Of a stretch of 64,000 nucleotides of DNA, positions 1-8,913 are shown piece by piece. Origin of the DNA: Mycolicibacterium moriokaense. Lineage in GTDB: Bacteria > Actinomycetota > Actinomycetes > Mycobacteriales > Mycobacteriaceae. How positions within the stretch are numbered: the first letter of the stretch is position 1; each line of letters starts with the position of its first letter. A model generated the notes under the pieces. It was given only the letters and a program-made list of their open reading frames with translations. It did not search any database and was not told where the DNA came from. The stretch is from positions 62,001 through 126,000 of the forward strand of contig NZ_QQBJ01000005.1 in NCBI RefSeq assembly GCF_003347205.1, written 5' to 3'. Both the position numbers and the translations under genes were made by a program.

Positions 1-1
1 T

Positions 2-1105
2 CCGAAGGTGGCGCAGGACGCGGCGCAGAAGATGGCGCAGACCTTCAGCACCGACATCAACGCGACACAGCAAAAGGGCAAGGACAGCCGGCTTGCCGAC
101 CTGGAGAACCAGCTCACCGGTGTGAACCCGCTGGCACCCGACGGTTCGGTGAATACCTACTACACCGAGTTGCAGACGCAGATCGATCAGGTGAAGTCGG
201 ATCCGACGAATGAACTCATGGTTCTTCAGCTGCGGGCCGGGGTCAACGAGAAGGCGCCGAGCACGGTGTTCAGCATCGCGGCGGGGCTGCTGGGTGGGTT
301 GCTCCTCGGCGTCCTGGCGGCGCTAGGGCTGGCCGCCTTGTCGACCCGGCCGGCGAATTCGGCCGACCTTCGGCAGCGGACGGGCATCCGGACCCTCGTC
401 GACGTCCCTGGCGCAGGGGACGTGGTGCGCGACAGGCTGCGCCGCGAGCGGCTGCGGATGCTCGCCAACGTCGTCAGCCTCGAGGGGCCGCCGACACCGA
501 GGGTCATCGCGGTGGCCGACACCCGCGGCGGTTCGGAGGCCCGCGAGGTCGCCGAAGCGCTGGCCCGGTCGTCGGCCGAGCAGGGGTCTCGCACCGTGCT
601 CGTCTACGCGGACAACGACCCGACACCGCCGGCGGGTGGCATCGGCTTCAACGACGCGCTGGCCAAGGTCGGCGTCGTTCAAACGGTCCTGGCCGGCGGA
701 AACGTCGAGTTGCTCAAGACCATGCCTGCCGGCTCGCCGCTGGTCGACCGCTACTCGTTGATGACCCGTGAACGGATCTCCGCGATTCTCGAGGAGTTGC
801 GTGCAGCAGCTGACAACGTGATCGTCGCGACCCCGCCGATCGCCGACTCCGCCGAAACCCCGGTGCTGTGCGCGGCGGCCGATGTCGCGATATTGGCCGT
901 CACCCGGAACTCCAGCAAGTACTCCGACATCACCGCCGCGGCCGATGCGGTCGAGAAGGCGCGTGGGCGTCTGCTGGGAGCGGTGTTGATCGACCAGCCC
1001 GGTGCCGATCACCCCGGCGTGCCTGCCGACGACCGGTCGGACGGGCGCTTCGAACGGTTCTCTTCTCCGCAGGCGGGCGCGTCGTCCGCCGAAGTCATCC
1101 GATAG
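2..1105 (+). CDS. Wzz/CapB-type polysaccharide chain-length protein (5' end missing)
   Basis: The reading frame is open to the left window edge, so this is the C-terminal part of a longer protein; an in-frame GTG at 8 need not be the start. About 80 residues of predicted helical periplasm-type sequence lead into one membrane segment (about residues 84-109 counted from the GTG). A cytoplasmic Rossmann-like domain follows, resembling bacterial tyrosine-kinase co-polymerases that set polysaccharide chain length. Where those proteins have a Walker A loop this one reads ADTRGGSEAREVAEAL, with no GKS/T, and the C terminus has no tyrosine cluster, so kinase activity is doubtful. It is the first visible gene of a co-directional exopolysaccharide operon. 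The family assignment is inference from architecture and context. Confidence 0.75.
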   Translation, partial: PKVAQDAAQKMAQTFSTDINATQQKGKDSRLADLENQLTGVNPLAPDGSVNTYYTELQTQIDQVKSDPTNELMVLQLRAGVNEKAPSTVFSIAAGLLGGLLLGVLAALGLAALSTRPANSADLRQRTGIRTLVDVPGAGDVVRDRLRRERLRMLANVVSLEGPPTPRVIAVADTRGGSEAREVAEALARSSAEQGSRTVLVYADNDPTPPAGGIGFNDALAKVGVVQTVLAGGNVELLKTMPAGSPLVDRYSLMTRERISAILEELRAAADNVIVATPPIADSAETPVLCAAADVAILAVTRNSSKYSDITAAADAVEKARGRLLGAVLIDQPGADHPGVPADDRSDGRFERFSSPQAGASSAEVIR

Positions 1106-1123
1106 CGCGACCGTCGGTACCCG

Positions 1124-2515
1124 GTGCCCCGAATAATGACCTCGACTGTGTCAGATCCGGCCGGATCCCTCGTCGCCGTCGATTCCGAGTTCGCCGACGG
1201 CAAGGCATCGCGACGAGTGAGCGCGCCCGTCATCGCCGTGCTCGTGATGGTCGTACTCACCTTTCTGCATCGTGGATTGCAGGATGTGCTGCCGAACAAG
1301 ACTTTTGCGGTGTTGGTGGTTGTCGCAGTGGTCACCGCCGCGGTGTGGATGGATCGCACCCCGACGCGATTGCGCGGCATCGGCCCCGTCGAGTGGGCGA
1401 TGGTGGCATACCTCGGGTGGAACGTCTGCTCGATGTTCGCCCCGCACCGGTACGACGCGGCCAATCCCCTGACCGGCGTCACCCATTCGGTAGCCCAGTT
1501 CATCATGGTCTCCGCAGGCATCCCGCTGGTGATGTATGTGGTGGGGCGTTACACGTTCGACCGCACGGCGGCGGTGCGGCTGCTGCTGTGGACGATCCTG
1601 CTGCTGGCGGCGTACTCCGCCGCGATGAGCATTCTGCCGTTCACCGGGCCGAAGTCGTGGGTCTGGCCGCGCTTCATCGTCGACGGTTCGCTGGTGCCGG
1701 GAGTGAACACCTGGGCGGGCCGCGCGATCGGGGTCTTCAACCAGCCGGTGGTCAACGGAATGATCCTGGTGCTCGGCTTCGCCGTCGCGATGCTGCTGAT
1801 CAGCAGGCGGGACGAGCCCGGCTGGCGCCGGTTCGTGGCGTTGGCCATTGCACTCGCCTGCGGGGTCGGCATTTATCTCACCTACACCAGGGCCGTCTGG
1901 ATGAGCGCCGCCCTCGTGCTCATCATCGGCGCGCTCTTCGCCAAGGGCTATCGCCGCGGGTTCGTCGTGACCCTGAGCATGGTCGCGATCGTGATCGCGG
2001 CGAACTGGGCGCGGTTCACCAGCAGCGACCGCGCCGCGGGCGGGGTGGGTTCCGAAGGTGAGGTCGAGGATCGTCTGAACGTGATTCGGACCGCGCTGTG
2101 GGCCGCGGCGCACAAGCCGCTGACGGGCTGGGGAATTCTGCGCTTCGAGGCCGTCAACACCTTCCATCACCAGCAGTGGTCGCCGGAGACACCGTGGATC
2201 CGCGGTTACGGCATCGTCTCGCATCAGAACGAGCTGGGGATCCTCGCCGAGCTGGGCGTGATCGGTCTCGGTTGCTGGCTGGCCATCGTCGTGCTGATCG
2301 CATACAAGCTGCTGCAGGCGTATCGAAGCCTGCCCGACTTCGAACTGTGCGGAAAGCCGCTGGCGCTCACCGCGATCATCGCGGTCGTGGTGCTGTTCGG
2401 CAGTGGCCTGACCGTCGATCTGCGGCTCTTCGATTTCCCGGCGACGCTGATCTATCTGCTCGTTGGGGTCGCGGTCGGCTGGTCGGATCGCCACCGGGCG
2501 CAGAGCCATGTCTGA
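1124..2515 (+). CDS. O-antigen ligase/polymerase-like membrane protein (Wzy/WaaL type)
   Basis: A 463-residue, very hydrophobic protein with about ten to twelve predicted membrane segments and one longer hydrophilic loop in the C-terminal half (about residues 310-355), the arrangement of Wzy_C/O-antigen ligase proteins that polymerise or ligate lipid-linked repeat units. The loop contains GWGILRFEAVNTFHH and a segment ending in SHQNELGILAELG; the ...SHNxxLxxLxExG-type motif is typical of the family. GTG at 1124 is used here; ATG at 1136 is equally plausible because neither has a clear ribosome site. Its last codons overlap the next glycosyltransferase by 8 bases. Polymerase and ligase cannot be told apart from sequence. 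Confidence 0.8.
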   Translation: MPRIMTSTVSDPAGSLVAVDSEFADGKASRRVSAPVIAVLVMVVLTFLHRGLQDVLPNKTFAVLVVVAVVTAAVWMDRTPTRLRGIGPVEWAMVAYLGWNVCSMFAPHRYDAANPLTGVTHSVAQFIMVSAGIPLVMYVVGRYTFDRTAAVRLLLWTILLLAAYSAAMSILPFTGPKSWVWPRFIVDGSLVPGVNTWAGRAIGVFNQPVVNGMILVLGFAVAMLLISRRDEPGWRRFVALAIALACGVGIYLTYTRAVWMSAALVLIIGALFAKGYRRGFVVTLSMVAIVIAANWARFTSSDRAAGGVGSEGEVEDRLNVIRTALWAAAHKPLTGWGILRFEAVNTFHHQQWSPETPWIRGYGIVSHQNELGILAELGVIGLGCWLAIVVLIAYKLLQAYRSLPDFELCGKPLALTAIIAVVVLFGSGLTVDLRLFDFPATLIYLLVGVAVGWSDRHRAQSHV

Positions 2516-3650
2516 TCGGCGCGCGCTGTGGGTCTCCACCAGCATGTCGACAAAGGGCGGCATCGCCACCTACGTCCGCGACATGCGGCGAACAGAGCTG
2601 TGGGCGCAGTGGAACATCAGCCACATCGCCACGCACCGGGACGGCTCCGCGGTCGCGAAGGTCGCCGCGTTCCTCTCGGGTGCAACGCGTTTCATCGCCG
2701 AGATGGTCCGGCGCAGGCCCGACGTGGTACATCTGCACACCAGCGCCAACGCCAGCTTCGTTCGCAAGTGCGCGCTGTTCTGGCTGAGCCGGCTGATGCA
2801 TGTGCCGGTTGTGGTGCATGTTCACGCGTCGGATTTCCCCGGATTCTTCGAGCGGTCGCCCCAGCCGATCCGCCGCGTCATCAGCGCCACCCTCACCCAT
2901 GCCGATCTGGTGATCGCGCTCGGCGACGCGTTGGCGCAGAAGCTGCAGTCGATGGCACCGGCGGCACGGATCGTCGCGATTCCCAACGCCGTTCGACTCG
3001 CGCAGCGTGTCACGCAGCCGACCCAGGGCGCGCCGGTCCGCGCGGTGTTCCTCGGCCGGATCGGCGAGCGCAAGGGGACGTTCCGGCTGCTCCAAGCATG
3101 GGCGGAGCTCACCCGCGATCCCGCGTTCCGCACGGCTGCGGGGTACCCGCTCGCGACGTTGACGATCGCCGGCGACGGAGAAGTCGAGCGGGCGCGGTGG
3201 CGGATAGAGGAGCTTCGTGTCGAAGAGTCCGTCGTGCTCAGCGAGTGGCTGTCCCCGGAAGCTGTCGGCAACCTGCTGGATAGTGCCCACATACTCGTTC
3301 TCCCGTCGCGTAACGAGGGACAGCCGATGGCTGTACTCGAGGCGATGGCCCGCGGGCTGTGCGTTGTCGCCAGCGATGTCGGCGGGCTGGCGGAGATGAT
3401 CGGCGACGGCGCGGGCGTCGTGGTTCCGCCCGACGACGTGTCGGCGATCGCGAGCGCATTGCGTCTGGTGGTTCACGATGCCGACCTGCGCGCGCGGATC
3501 GGCGCGGCCGCACATGCGCGCGTCGAAGACAGGTTCGACGTGCACAGCACGTCACGCCGCATCGGCGCGCTCTACGCGCAGGTGAGCGACCGCTACTCCG
3601 CGCAGCGCGAACCGATCCTGATAGGCCACACCGAGGAGACGCTCCCATGA
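2508..3650 (+). CDS. GT4-type glycosyltransferase
   Basis: A 380-residue GT-B fold glycosyltransferase. The N-terminal half has a glycine-rich acceptor loop (STKGGIATYVRDM) and the segment VVHLHTSANA. The C-terminal half has the GT4 donor-binding features LGRIGERKGTFRLLQAW and PSRNEGQPMAVLEAMARG, whose spaced glutamates are the usual E-x7-E motif. ATG 2508 was chosen because it begins inside the end of the upstream gene (8-base overlap), as expected for coupled translation. It probably adds a sugar from a nucleotide donor to the lipid-linked repeat unit at the inner membrane. Donor and linkage are unknown. Confidence 0.88.
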   Translation: MSDRRALWVSTSMSTKGGIATYVRDMRRTELWAQWNISHIATHRDGSAVAKVAAFLSGATRFIAEMVRRRPDVVHLHTSANASFVRKCALFWLSRLMHVPVVVHVHASDFPGFFERSPQPIRRVISATLTHADLVIALGDALAQKLQSMAPAARIVAIPNAVRLAQRVTQPTQGAPVRAVFLGRIGERKGTFRLLQAWAELTRDPAFRTAAGYPLATLTIAGDGEVERARWRIEELRVEESVVLSEWLSPEAVGNLLDSAHILVLPSRNEGQPMAVLEAMARGLCVVASDVGGLAEMIGDGAGVVVPPDDVSAIASALRLVVHDADLRARIGAAAHARVEDRFDVHSTSRRIGALYAQVSDRYSAQREPILIGHTEETLP

Positions 3651-4375
3651 CCGAGACGATGTCGAGCCACGAAACCCATGCCGGCGCACAGCATTTCTGC
3701 CGCACCGTGCGGTCCGTCTGCGATTCGATGTCCGAGCCGCGGGTGTTCGTCGCCGGATGCGGGCGGGGCCACGAGGCGTTGTTCATCCGCCGCGAACTCG
3801 GCGGATCGTTGGTGGGCGTGGACATCGCACAGGCCTGGGATGACCGACTGGGCGCCGACGTGCCCGATTTCCAGCTGATCGAGGGCAACATCCTCGAGCT
3901 GCCCTTTCCCGACGGAAGTTTCGACGTGGTGTTCTTCCACCACGTGATCGAGCATGTCGACGACCCGGCGGGCAGCCTGCGCGAACTGGCCAGAATCCTG
4001 CGTCCGGGGGGACTGATCTACATCGGCACCCCGAACCGGCACCGGGCGGTCGGTTACATCGGATCCTTCGACGCGACCGCCATGCAGAAGCTGCGGTGGA
4101 ATCTCAGCGAATACCGGGCGCGGCTGACCAACCGGTTCCGCAACGAGTTCGGGGCGCACGCGGGCTTTTCGGAACGCGAACTGCGCGGGCTGCTCGCGGC
4201 CGATTTCTCCGACGTCCGCTTCCTCACCGCCGACTACCTGCGCTTCAAGTACGGGCAGCGACTGCCCGACCCGCTATTGGACGCGGTGTGCGCACGCGGC
4301 CTGCGCGACGTGGCCGCGCCCTCGGTCTATGCCATCGCCCGGCGCGGCAGCGGGGAGGGCCCGTGGCCAGTCTGA
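3647..4375 (+). CDS. SAM-dependent class I methyltransferase
   Basis: A 242-residue protein of the Methyltransf_11/UbiE type. Motif I is VFVAGCGRGHEALF (about residues 28-41), followed by the acidic end of beta-2 (VGVDIA), FFHHVIEHVDDP in the catalytic loop region, and the post-motif LRPGGLIYIGTPN. Its ATG overlaps the stop codon of the upstream glycosyltransferase (ATGA, 3647-3650), and its own end overlaps the next gene by 13 bases, so it is firmly part of the polysaccharide operon. A sugar or carrier-lipid O-methylation is the natural inference. The acceptor cannot be read from the sequence. Confidence 0.85.
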   Translation: MTETMSSHETHAGAQHFCRTVRSVCDSMSEPRVFVAGCGRGHEALFIRRELGGSLVGVDIAQAWDDRLGADVPDFQLIEGNILELPFPDGSFDVVFFHHVIEHVDDPAGSLRELARILRPGGLIYIGTPNRHRAVGYIGSFDATAMQKLRWNLSEYRARLTNRFRNEFGAHAGFSERELRGLLAADFSDVRFLTADYLRFKYGQRLPDPLLDAVCARGLRDVAAPSVYAIARRGSGEGPWPV

Positions 4376-6522
4376 CGTGGTACGTCGGCCGCGCCGCCGC
4401 GATGTCGCCCCGCGAATTGGCTTGGCGCGCCGGACGGCTCGGTGCCGGCGCGGTGCACCGGATGGGGCCCGGCCAGCGGACCGATGCGAAGATCCTGACC
4501 GAATCCACCCAGGATTGGGATGCGTTGTTGCAGGCCTTCCGGGTGGATGCGGCCCGCCCCGTGCTCCTCGACGTCGACCGCGCGGGTCGGATCGCGACCG
4601 CGAACCCGTCGCAGGTGCACGCTCTGATCGCCGACGCCGATCGTCTCCTCGCGGGCGAACGCAGCTACTTCGGCTATCCGAGCGTGAACGTCGGGCCGGT
4701 CATCGACTGGAACCACGACGTGTTGGCCGACTACCACTGGCCGGCGTTGCCGAGCGCACGCATCGACCACCGGGTGGCCTCAGGCGATCCGAAGTGGATC
4801 TGGGAGCTGAATCGGCTGCAGCATCTGCCAGTGCTGGCGCAGGCGTGGCTGTTCACCGGTGAATCCGCCTATGCCGAAACGGCCTTCGACCACCTCGATA
4901 CCTGGATCGAGCAGAACCCGGTGGGCATGGGCATCGCCTGGCGAGGCGCCTTCGAGGCGGCCATCCGGGCGATATCGACAAGCATCGCGCTGCAGGGTCT
5001 CCGGACATCGCCGGCATTGACTCCGCGCCGGTACCGCCGGATCGTGCGCATGCTGGACGCGAGCGCGCGCTACTGCTGGCGTGACCGATCGCGCTTCAGC
5101 TCGGCCAACAATCACCTGGTCGGTGAACTCGCCGGGCTGGCGACGGTGCACCTGCTGTTCCCCGAGCTAGCCTCACCGGCAGCGCTTTTCGAGCTCTGCC
5201 TGCAAAACCTGGCAGCCGAGGCCGAGCGACAGATTCTCCCGGACGGGGCGGGCGCAGAGCAGGCGGTGTCCTACCAGATGTTCACCGTCGAACTGCTGTC
5301 GATCGTCGCGGTCTTGCTTCGGCTGCGCCGGGACGAGGTCCCACCGCAGATCACCGCCGCAATCGAGCGCAGTTCGCACTATCTGTCGTCACTGGTCGGC
5401 GTCGAGGACCCCGACCCGCGCTACGGCGACGACGACGACGGGTTCGCGTTACGGCTGGGCGTCGAGCCCAAACGCACTGTGCGCCAACATCTCGGAATCA
5501 CCGCAGCGGCCACCGGGGCCGCGACGAGGGCGAACGAAACCACGCTGACCGCGGCGTGGTTCGCGGCGTCGTTGGAGCGGCGTCTCGGTCAGCGGGCGAC
5601 CGGCGTGGGCCCGCCGATGGAAGCCGGCGTCCACGCCCGCGACGGAGGCCTCGTCGTGCTGCGCTCCGCCCGCCGCCGCATCACCATGGACGTCGGACCG
5701 CTGGGGTATCTGTCGATCGCGGCGCACGGGCACGCCGATGCGCTCTCGGTGACGCTGAGTTGCGAGGGCCAGGACCTCATCGTCGATCCCGGCACCGCGA
5801 GCTACTACGGAAACCCCCAATGGCGCTCGGTTCATCGCGGCACCCGCGCGCACCCGACTGTCTGCGTCGACGGGGTCGACCAGTCCGAAATGGGCGGACC
5901 GTTCTACTGGAGCAGGCACGCCATGACCCGGGTGAACTCGGTCGAACTGGATCGGGGCGTCGTCGACGCCGAGCATCACGGTTACCGTCGGCTGGACGAC
6001 CCGGTCGTGCACCGGCGGTGGCTGATCGCGACGCCCGGTGATGCGACGGTGGCGGTCATCGACCTCATCGACGGCAGATCCGACCACGACATCGTGGTGT
6101 CCTGGCCCCTGGCGCCCGGTCTCGACGCGCAGCCCACCCCGGGCGGGCACGCGGTCACGCGCGACGGAGACTCGGTACTCCAGATCTGCTATGCCGCAAC
6201 GACTCCCCTTGAATTCGAACAGGTCAAGGGGGATCCGGATTCGCATCTGGGGTGGTGGTCGGATCAGCTCGAGACGAGGACCCCGGCGTGGTTGCTCGGC
6301 GCGCGATGCCGGGCAACCGCTCCCGTCGCCGTCCTCACCCTGCTGCGAACGGTCGACACCCGCGCGATCACCGATCCGGTGATCGAGATGGACGGCGTGC
6401 GGGCGTCGGCGACCTGGTCGGAACACGGCGTGGCTCGCGGACTGACGATCGACCGCGTCCTGTCACGTGCCATTGTCAACGGCCCGTTTTCACGGGCGAG
6501 GGAGGTGGTGAGCAACCCATGA
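4363..6522 (+). CDS. heparinase II/III-like (alginate-lyase-fold) protein
   Basis: A 719-residue two-domain protein. The N-terminal alpha/alpha-toroid region contains WYVGRAAAMSPRELAWR near the start and RFSSANNHLVGELAG, whose Asn-Asn-His matches the catalytic region of heparinase II/III and related uronate lyases. The C-terminal beta-sandwich has GYLSIAAHGHADALSVTLS and IVDPGTASYY, hallmarks of the heparinase II/III C-terminal domain. GTG 4363 was chosen for its upstream GGGGAGGG and its short overlap with the preceding gene. No signal peptide is evident, which is odd for a lyase acting on exported polymer. Such genes are common in polysaccharide biosynthesis loci, where they may trim or edit uronate-containing chains. 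Substrate is not determined. Confidence 0.85.
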   Translation: MASLTWYVGRAAAMSPRELAWRAGRLGAGAVHRMGPGQRTDAKILTESTQDWDALLQAFRVDAARPVLLDVDRAGRIATANPSQVHALIADADRLLAGERSYFGYPSVNVGPVIDWNHDVLADYHWPALPSARIDHRVASGDPKWIWELNRLQHLPVLAQAWLFTGESAYAETAFDHLDTWIEQNPVGMGIAWRGAFEAAIRAISTSIALQGLRTSPALTPRRYRRIVRMLDASARYCWRDRSRFSSANNHLVGELAGLATVHLLFPELASPAALFELCLQNLAAEAERQILPDGAGAEQAVSYQMFTVELLSIVAVLLRLRRDEVPPQITAAIERSSHYLSSLVGVEDPDPRYGDDDDGFALRLGVEPKRTVRQHLGITAAATGAATRANETTLTAAWFAASLERRLGQRATGVGPPMEAGVHARDGGLVVLRSARRRITMDVGPLGYLSIAAHGHADALSVTLSCEGQDLIVDPGTASYYGNPQWRSVHRGTRAHPTVCVDGVDQSEMGGPFYWSRHAMTRVNSVELDRGVVDAEHHGYRRLDDPVVHRRWLIATPGDATVAVIDLIDGRSDHDIVVSWPLAPGLDAQPTPGGHAVTRDGDSVLQICYAATTPLEFEQVKGDPDSHLGWWSDQLETRTPAWLLGARCRATAPVAVLTLLRTVDTRAITDPVIEMDGVRASATWSEHGVARGLTIDRVLSRAIVNGPFSRAREVVSNP

Positions 6523-7853
6523 GCGATCAGAAATCGGCGGTCAGCGTCTTCGGCCTGGGTTATGTCGGCTGCGTTTCGGCGGCCTGCCTGGCATCACGCG
6601 GACACTTCGTCACCGGCGTCGACGTCAGCCTCGACAAACTCGAATTGCTTCGGCGGGGAAATTCGCCGGTGGTGGAGGAGCGAATCGGCGACCTGACGGC
6701 CCAGGTGGTCGCCTCGGGCCACCTCACTGTGACGACCGATGCACAGGCGGCGGTGCTGGAAACTGACATCTCGCTGGTCTGCGTCGGCACTCCGTCCGGA
6801 CCGGGCGGGGGGTTGTCCACGGTCTACCTGGAGCAGGTGACCGATGAGATCGGCGAAGCGCTCGCGCACAAAAACGGCTGGCATGTCGTCGTCTACCGCA
6901 GCACCATGGTGCCGGGCACCTGCGAGAACCTGCTGGTGCCGCGGCTGGAAGCGGCGTCGGGCAAACGCGCCGGTGTCGATTTCGGCGTCTGCATCAACCC
7001 CGAGTACCTGCGCGAGGGGTCCAGTGTCCGCGACTTCCTCGATCCGCCGAAAACAGTCGTGGGGCAAACGGATTCGCGAAGTGGTGAGATGGTGATGGGC
7101 CTCTATGAGGGCCTGCCCGGTGCGCGGTTCGCCGTTGCGATCGGCATCGCCGAGATGACCAAGTACGTCGACAACAGCTTCCACGCACTCAAAGTCGGGT
7201 TCGCGAACGAGATCGGCGCCATCTGCGCCGCGTTGGGGCTTGACTCGCATGACGTGATGGACATCTTCGTCGCCGACACGAAGCTCAACATCAGCCCCGC
7301 CTACCTACGCCCCGGCTTCGCCTTCGGCGGCTCCTGCCTACCCAAGGATGTCAGAGCGCTCACCCATACCGCCCGGCGCGGCGACGTCGATGTCCCCTTG
7401 CTGTCGAACCTGCTGATCTCCAACGAGGTTCATCTGCGTCGGGCGGTCGACAGGGTCGTCGCGGACGGCCGCCGGAAAGTGGGGATCTTCGGCCTGTCCT
7501 TCAAGGAGGGGACCGACGACCTGCGCGAGAGCCCGCTGGTGGAGTTGGCGGAACGGCTGATCGGCAAGGGATTCGACGTCAAGATCCACGATTCCAATGT
7601 CATGCTCTCGCGGCTGATCGGCGCCAACCGAAGCTACCTCCGTCAACAGCTGCCCCACATCGGAGAGCTACTGACCGACGACGTCGACGAGGTGCTCGAT
7701 CACGGTGACGTGCTGATCGCCGGATCGCGCGCTGCAGAGGTGGTGGATGCGCTGGCCCGCGTGCAGCCGGACCGCCTCGTCCTCGACCTGGTGCGCCTGC
7801 CAAATACCTCGGAGCTGCAACGTAAGGCGAACTACTGTGGCATCGGTTGGTAG
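6519..7853 (+). CDS. GDP-mannose 6-dehydrogenase-like nucleotide-sugar dehydrogenase (AlgD type)
   Basis: A 444-residue UDP-glucose/GDP-mannose dehydrogenase family enzyme that oxidises C6 of a nucleotide sugar to a uronate using two NAD+. The N-terminal Rossmann domain has VFGLGYVGCVSAACLA. The catalytic cysteine lies in PGFAFGGSCLPKDVRALT, and the C-terminal substrate domain has GLSFKEGTDDLRESPLVELA. These stretches and the FAFGGSCLPKDVRAL context resemble Pseudomonas AlgD (GDP-mannose dehydrogenase) more than typical UDP-glucose dehydrogenases, so GDP-mannuronate is the favoured product. This is my reading from memory, not an alignment. Its ATG overlaps the upstream stop. It makes the polymer likely to contain uronic acid. 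Confidence 0.88.
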   Translation: MSDQKSAVSVFGLGYVGCVSAACLASRGHFVTGVDVSLDKLELLRRGNSPVVEERIGDLTAQVVASGHLTVTTDAQAAVLETDISLVCVGTPSGPGGGLSTVYLEQVTDEIGEALAHKNGWHVVVYRSTMVPGTCENLLVPRLEAASGKRAGVDFGVCINPEYLREGSSVRDFLDPPKTVVGQTDSRSGEMVMGLYEGLPGARFAVAIGIAEMTKYVDNSFHALKVGFANEIGAICAALGLDSHDVMDIFVADTKLNISPAYLRPGFAFGGSCLPKDVRALTHTARRGDVDVPLLSNLLISNEVHLRRAVDRVVADGRRKVGIFGLSFKEGTDDLRESPLVELAERLIGKGFDVKIHDSNVMLSRLIGANRSYLRQQLPHIGELLTDDVDEVLDHGDVLIAGSRAAEVVDALARVQPDRLVLDLVRLPNTSELQRKANYCGIGW

Positions 7854-7863
7854 GCAACTTCAG

Positions 7864-8913
7864 ATGCGTCATGGCATCACGCGGCGAACGACACCCTTCG
7901 TCAGCTTTCTGACCACCGCGTACGGCACCGAGCAGTATGTGGGCGAGACCATCGAGTCGGTGCTGCGCCAGACCCGCACCGACTGGGAACTGATCGTCGT
8001 CGACAACGGCAACTCCGACGAGATGGCGCGGGTGGTCGGCAAGTACACCCACGATCCCCGTATCACGTTGATCCGGCAGGACAACAAGGGCTACACCGGC
8101 GGGGTGTGCGCCGCGGCCGCCGCCGCGACGGGGCGATATCTGTGTGTGCTGGACAGCGACGACACCATCGAACCACGGTATTGCGAAATGATCGGCGCCC
8201 TGATCGACAGCGACCCGGGAATCGATGCGGTCGGCTGCAGTTCGATCCTGTTCTGCGATCCCGACGACGGACAGAAACCGAACGAGTACTTCGCCTCGGT
8301 CGGGCGCAGAAGCACCCCGGATCCGGCCCGGCCCGCCTCCTTTCACGAACTGCTCGACGAAGGCGTGCCGCACTACGTCGGCGTGATTCGTCGCGAGGCG
8401 TGGGACAGCGCGCGGGGTTACGCGCCGGTGGCCGACGTCGAACCCGACGTCGCCCTCTGGTTGCGGCTGGTCTCCGCAGGCCGCGATGTCCGGATCCTGC
8501 CGCAGACGCTGATCAGGACCCGCACCAGGGACACCTCGCTATCCCACGACAAGGTGAACATCGAGGCTTTCGAGGACCGCCTGGAGCGCGCGTTCGTCTT
8601 GGCCGCAAGGGAATACGGCCTCAACCAGAACTCCATCGACGAGCTCGGAATGCTTCGCCGGCTGCGATACCGGCGTGCGCTGCGCAGGGCCAGGTCGGCA
8701 TTTCTGGTCCGGGACCACCGGGCCGCCCGCGCCGCCGCTCGCGAAGCGTTCCGCCAGCAGCGCACGGTGCGCGCGGCAGTCGCCATCACCGGGCTCTACC
8801 TGAGCCCCGGGCTGCTGGTCTCGATCTATCCGGCGAAGAATCGCACGGTCAAGGCCGTGCTGCGAATGCACTATCGGATGTCCCGACGAAACGATGTGGG
8901 GCCCCGGCCTTGA
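7864..8913 (+). CDS. GT2-type glycosyltransferase
   Basis: A 349-residue GT-A fold family 2 glycosyltransferase. The N terminus has the usual VSFLTTAYGTEQYVGETIESVL strand-helix start, WELIVVDNGNSD, and the metal/nucleotide-binding LDSDDTIEP in DXD position. The C-terminal third is basic and helical and may contact the membrane. ATG 7864 is used; a GTG at 7837, overlapping the upstream gene, is an alternative. It ends four bases into the flippase gene. Role inferred: transfer of one sugar during assembly of the repeat unit. Confidence 0.87.
   Translation: MRHGITRRTTPFVSFLTTAYGTEQYVGETIESVLRQTRTDWELIVVDNGNSDEMARVVGKYTHDPRITLIRQDNKGYTGGVCAAAAAATGRYLCVLDSDDTIEPRYCEMIGALIDSDPGIDAVGCSSILFCDPDDGQKPNEYFASVGRRSTPDPARPASFHELLDEGVPHYVGVIRREAWDSARGYAPVADVEPDVALWLRLVSAGRDVRILPQTLIRTRTRDTSLSHDKVNIEAFEDRLERAFVLAAREYGLNQNSIDELGMLRRLRYRRALRRARSAFLVRDHRAARAAAREAFRQQRTVRAAVAITGLYLSPGLLVSIYPAKNRTVKAVLRMHYRMSRRNDVGPRP

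Noticed and set aside
1151-2569. 472-codon minus-strand frame opposite the polymerase-like gene
   Set aside because: Composition is that of an antisense frame (His/Arg/Gln-rich) with no motif, while the plus strand encodes a convincing membrane protein.
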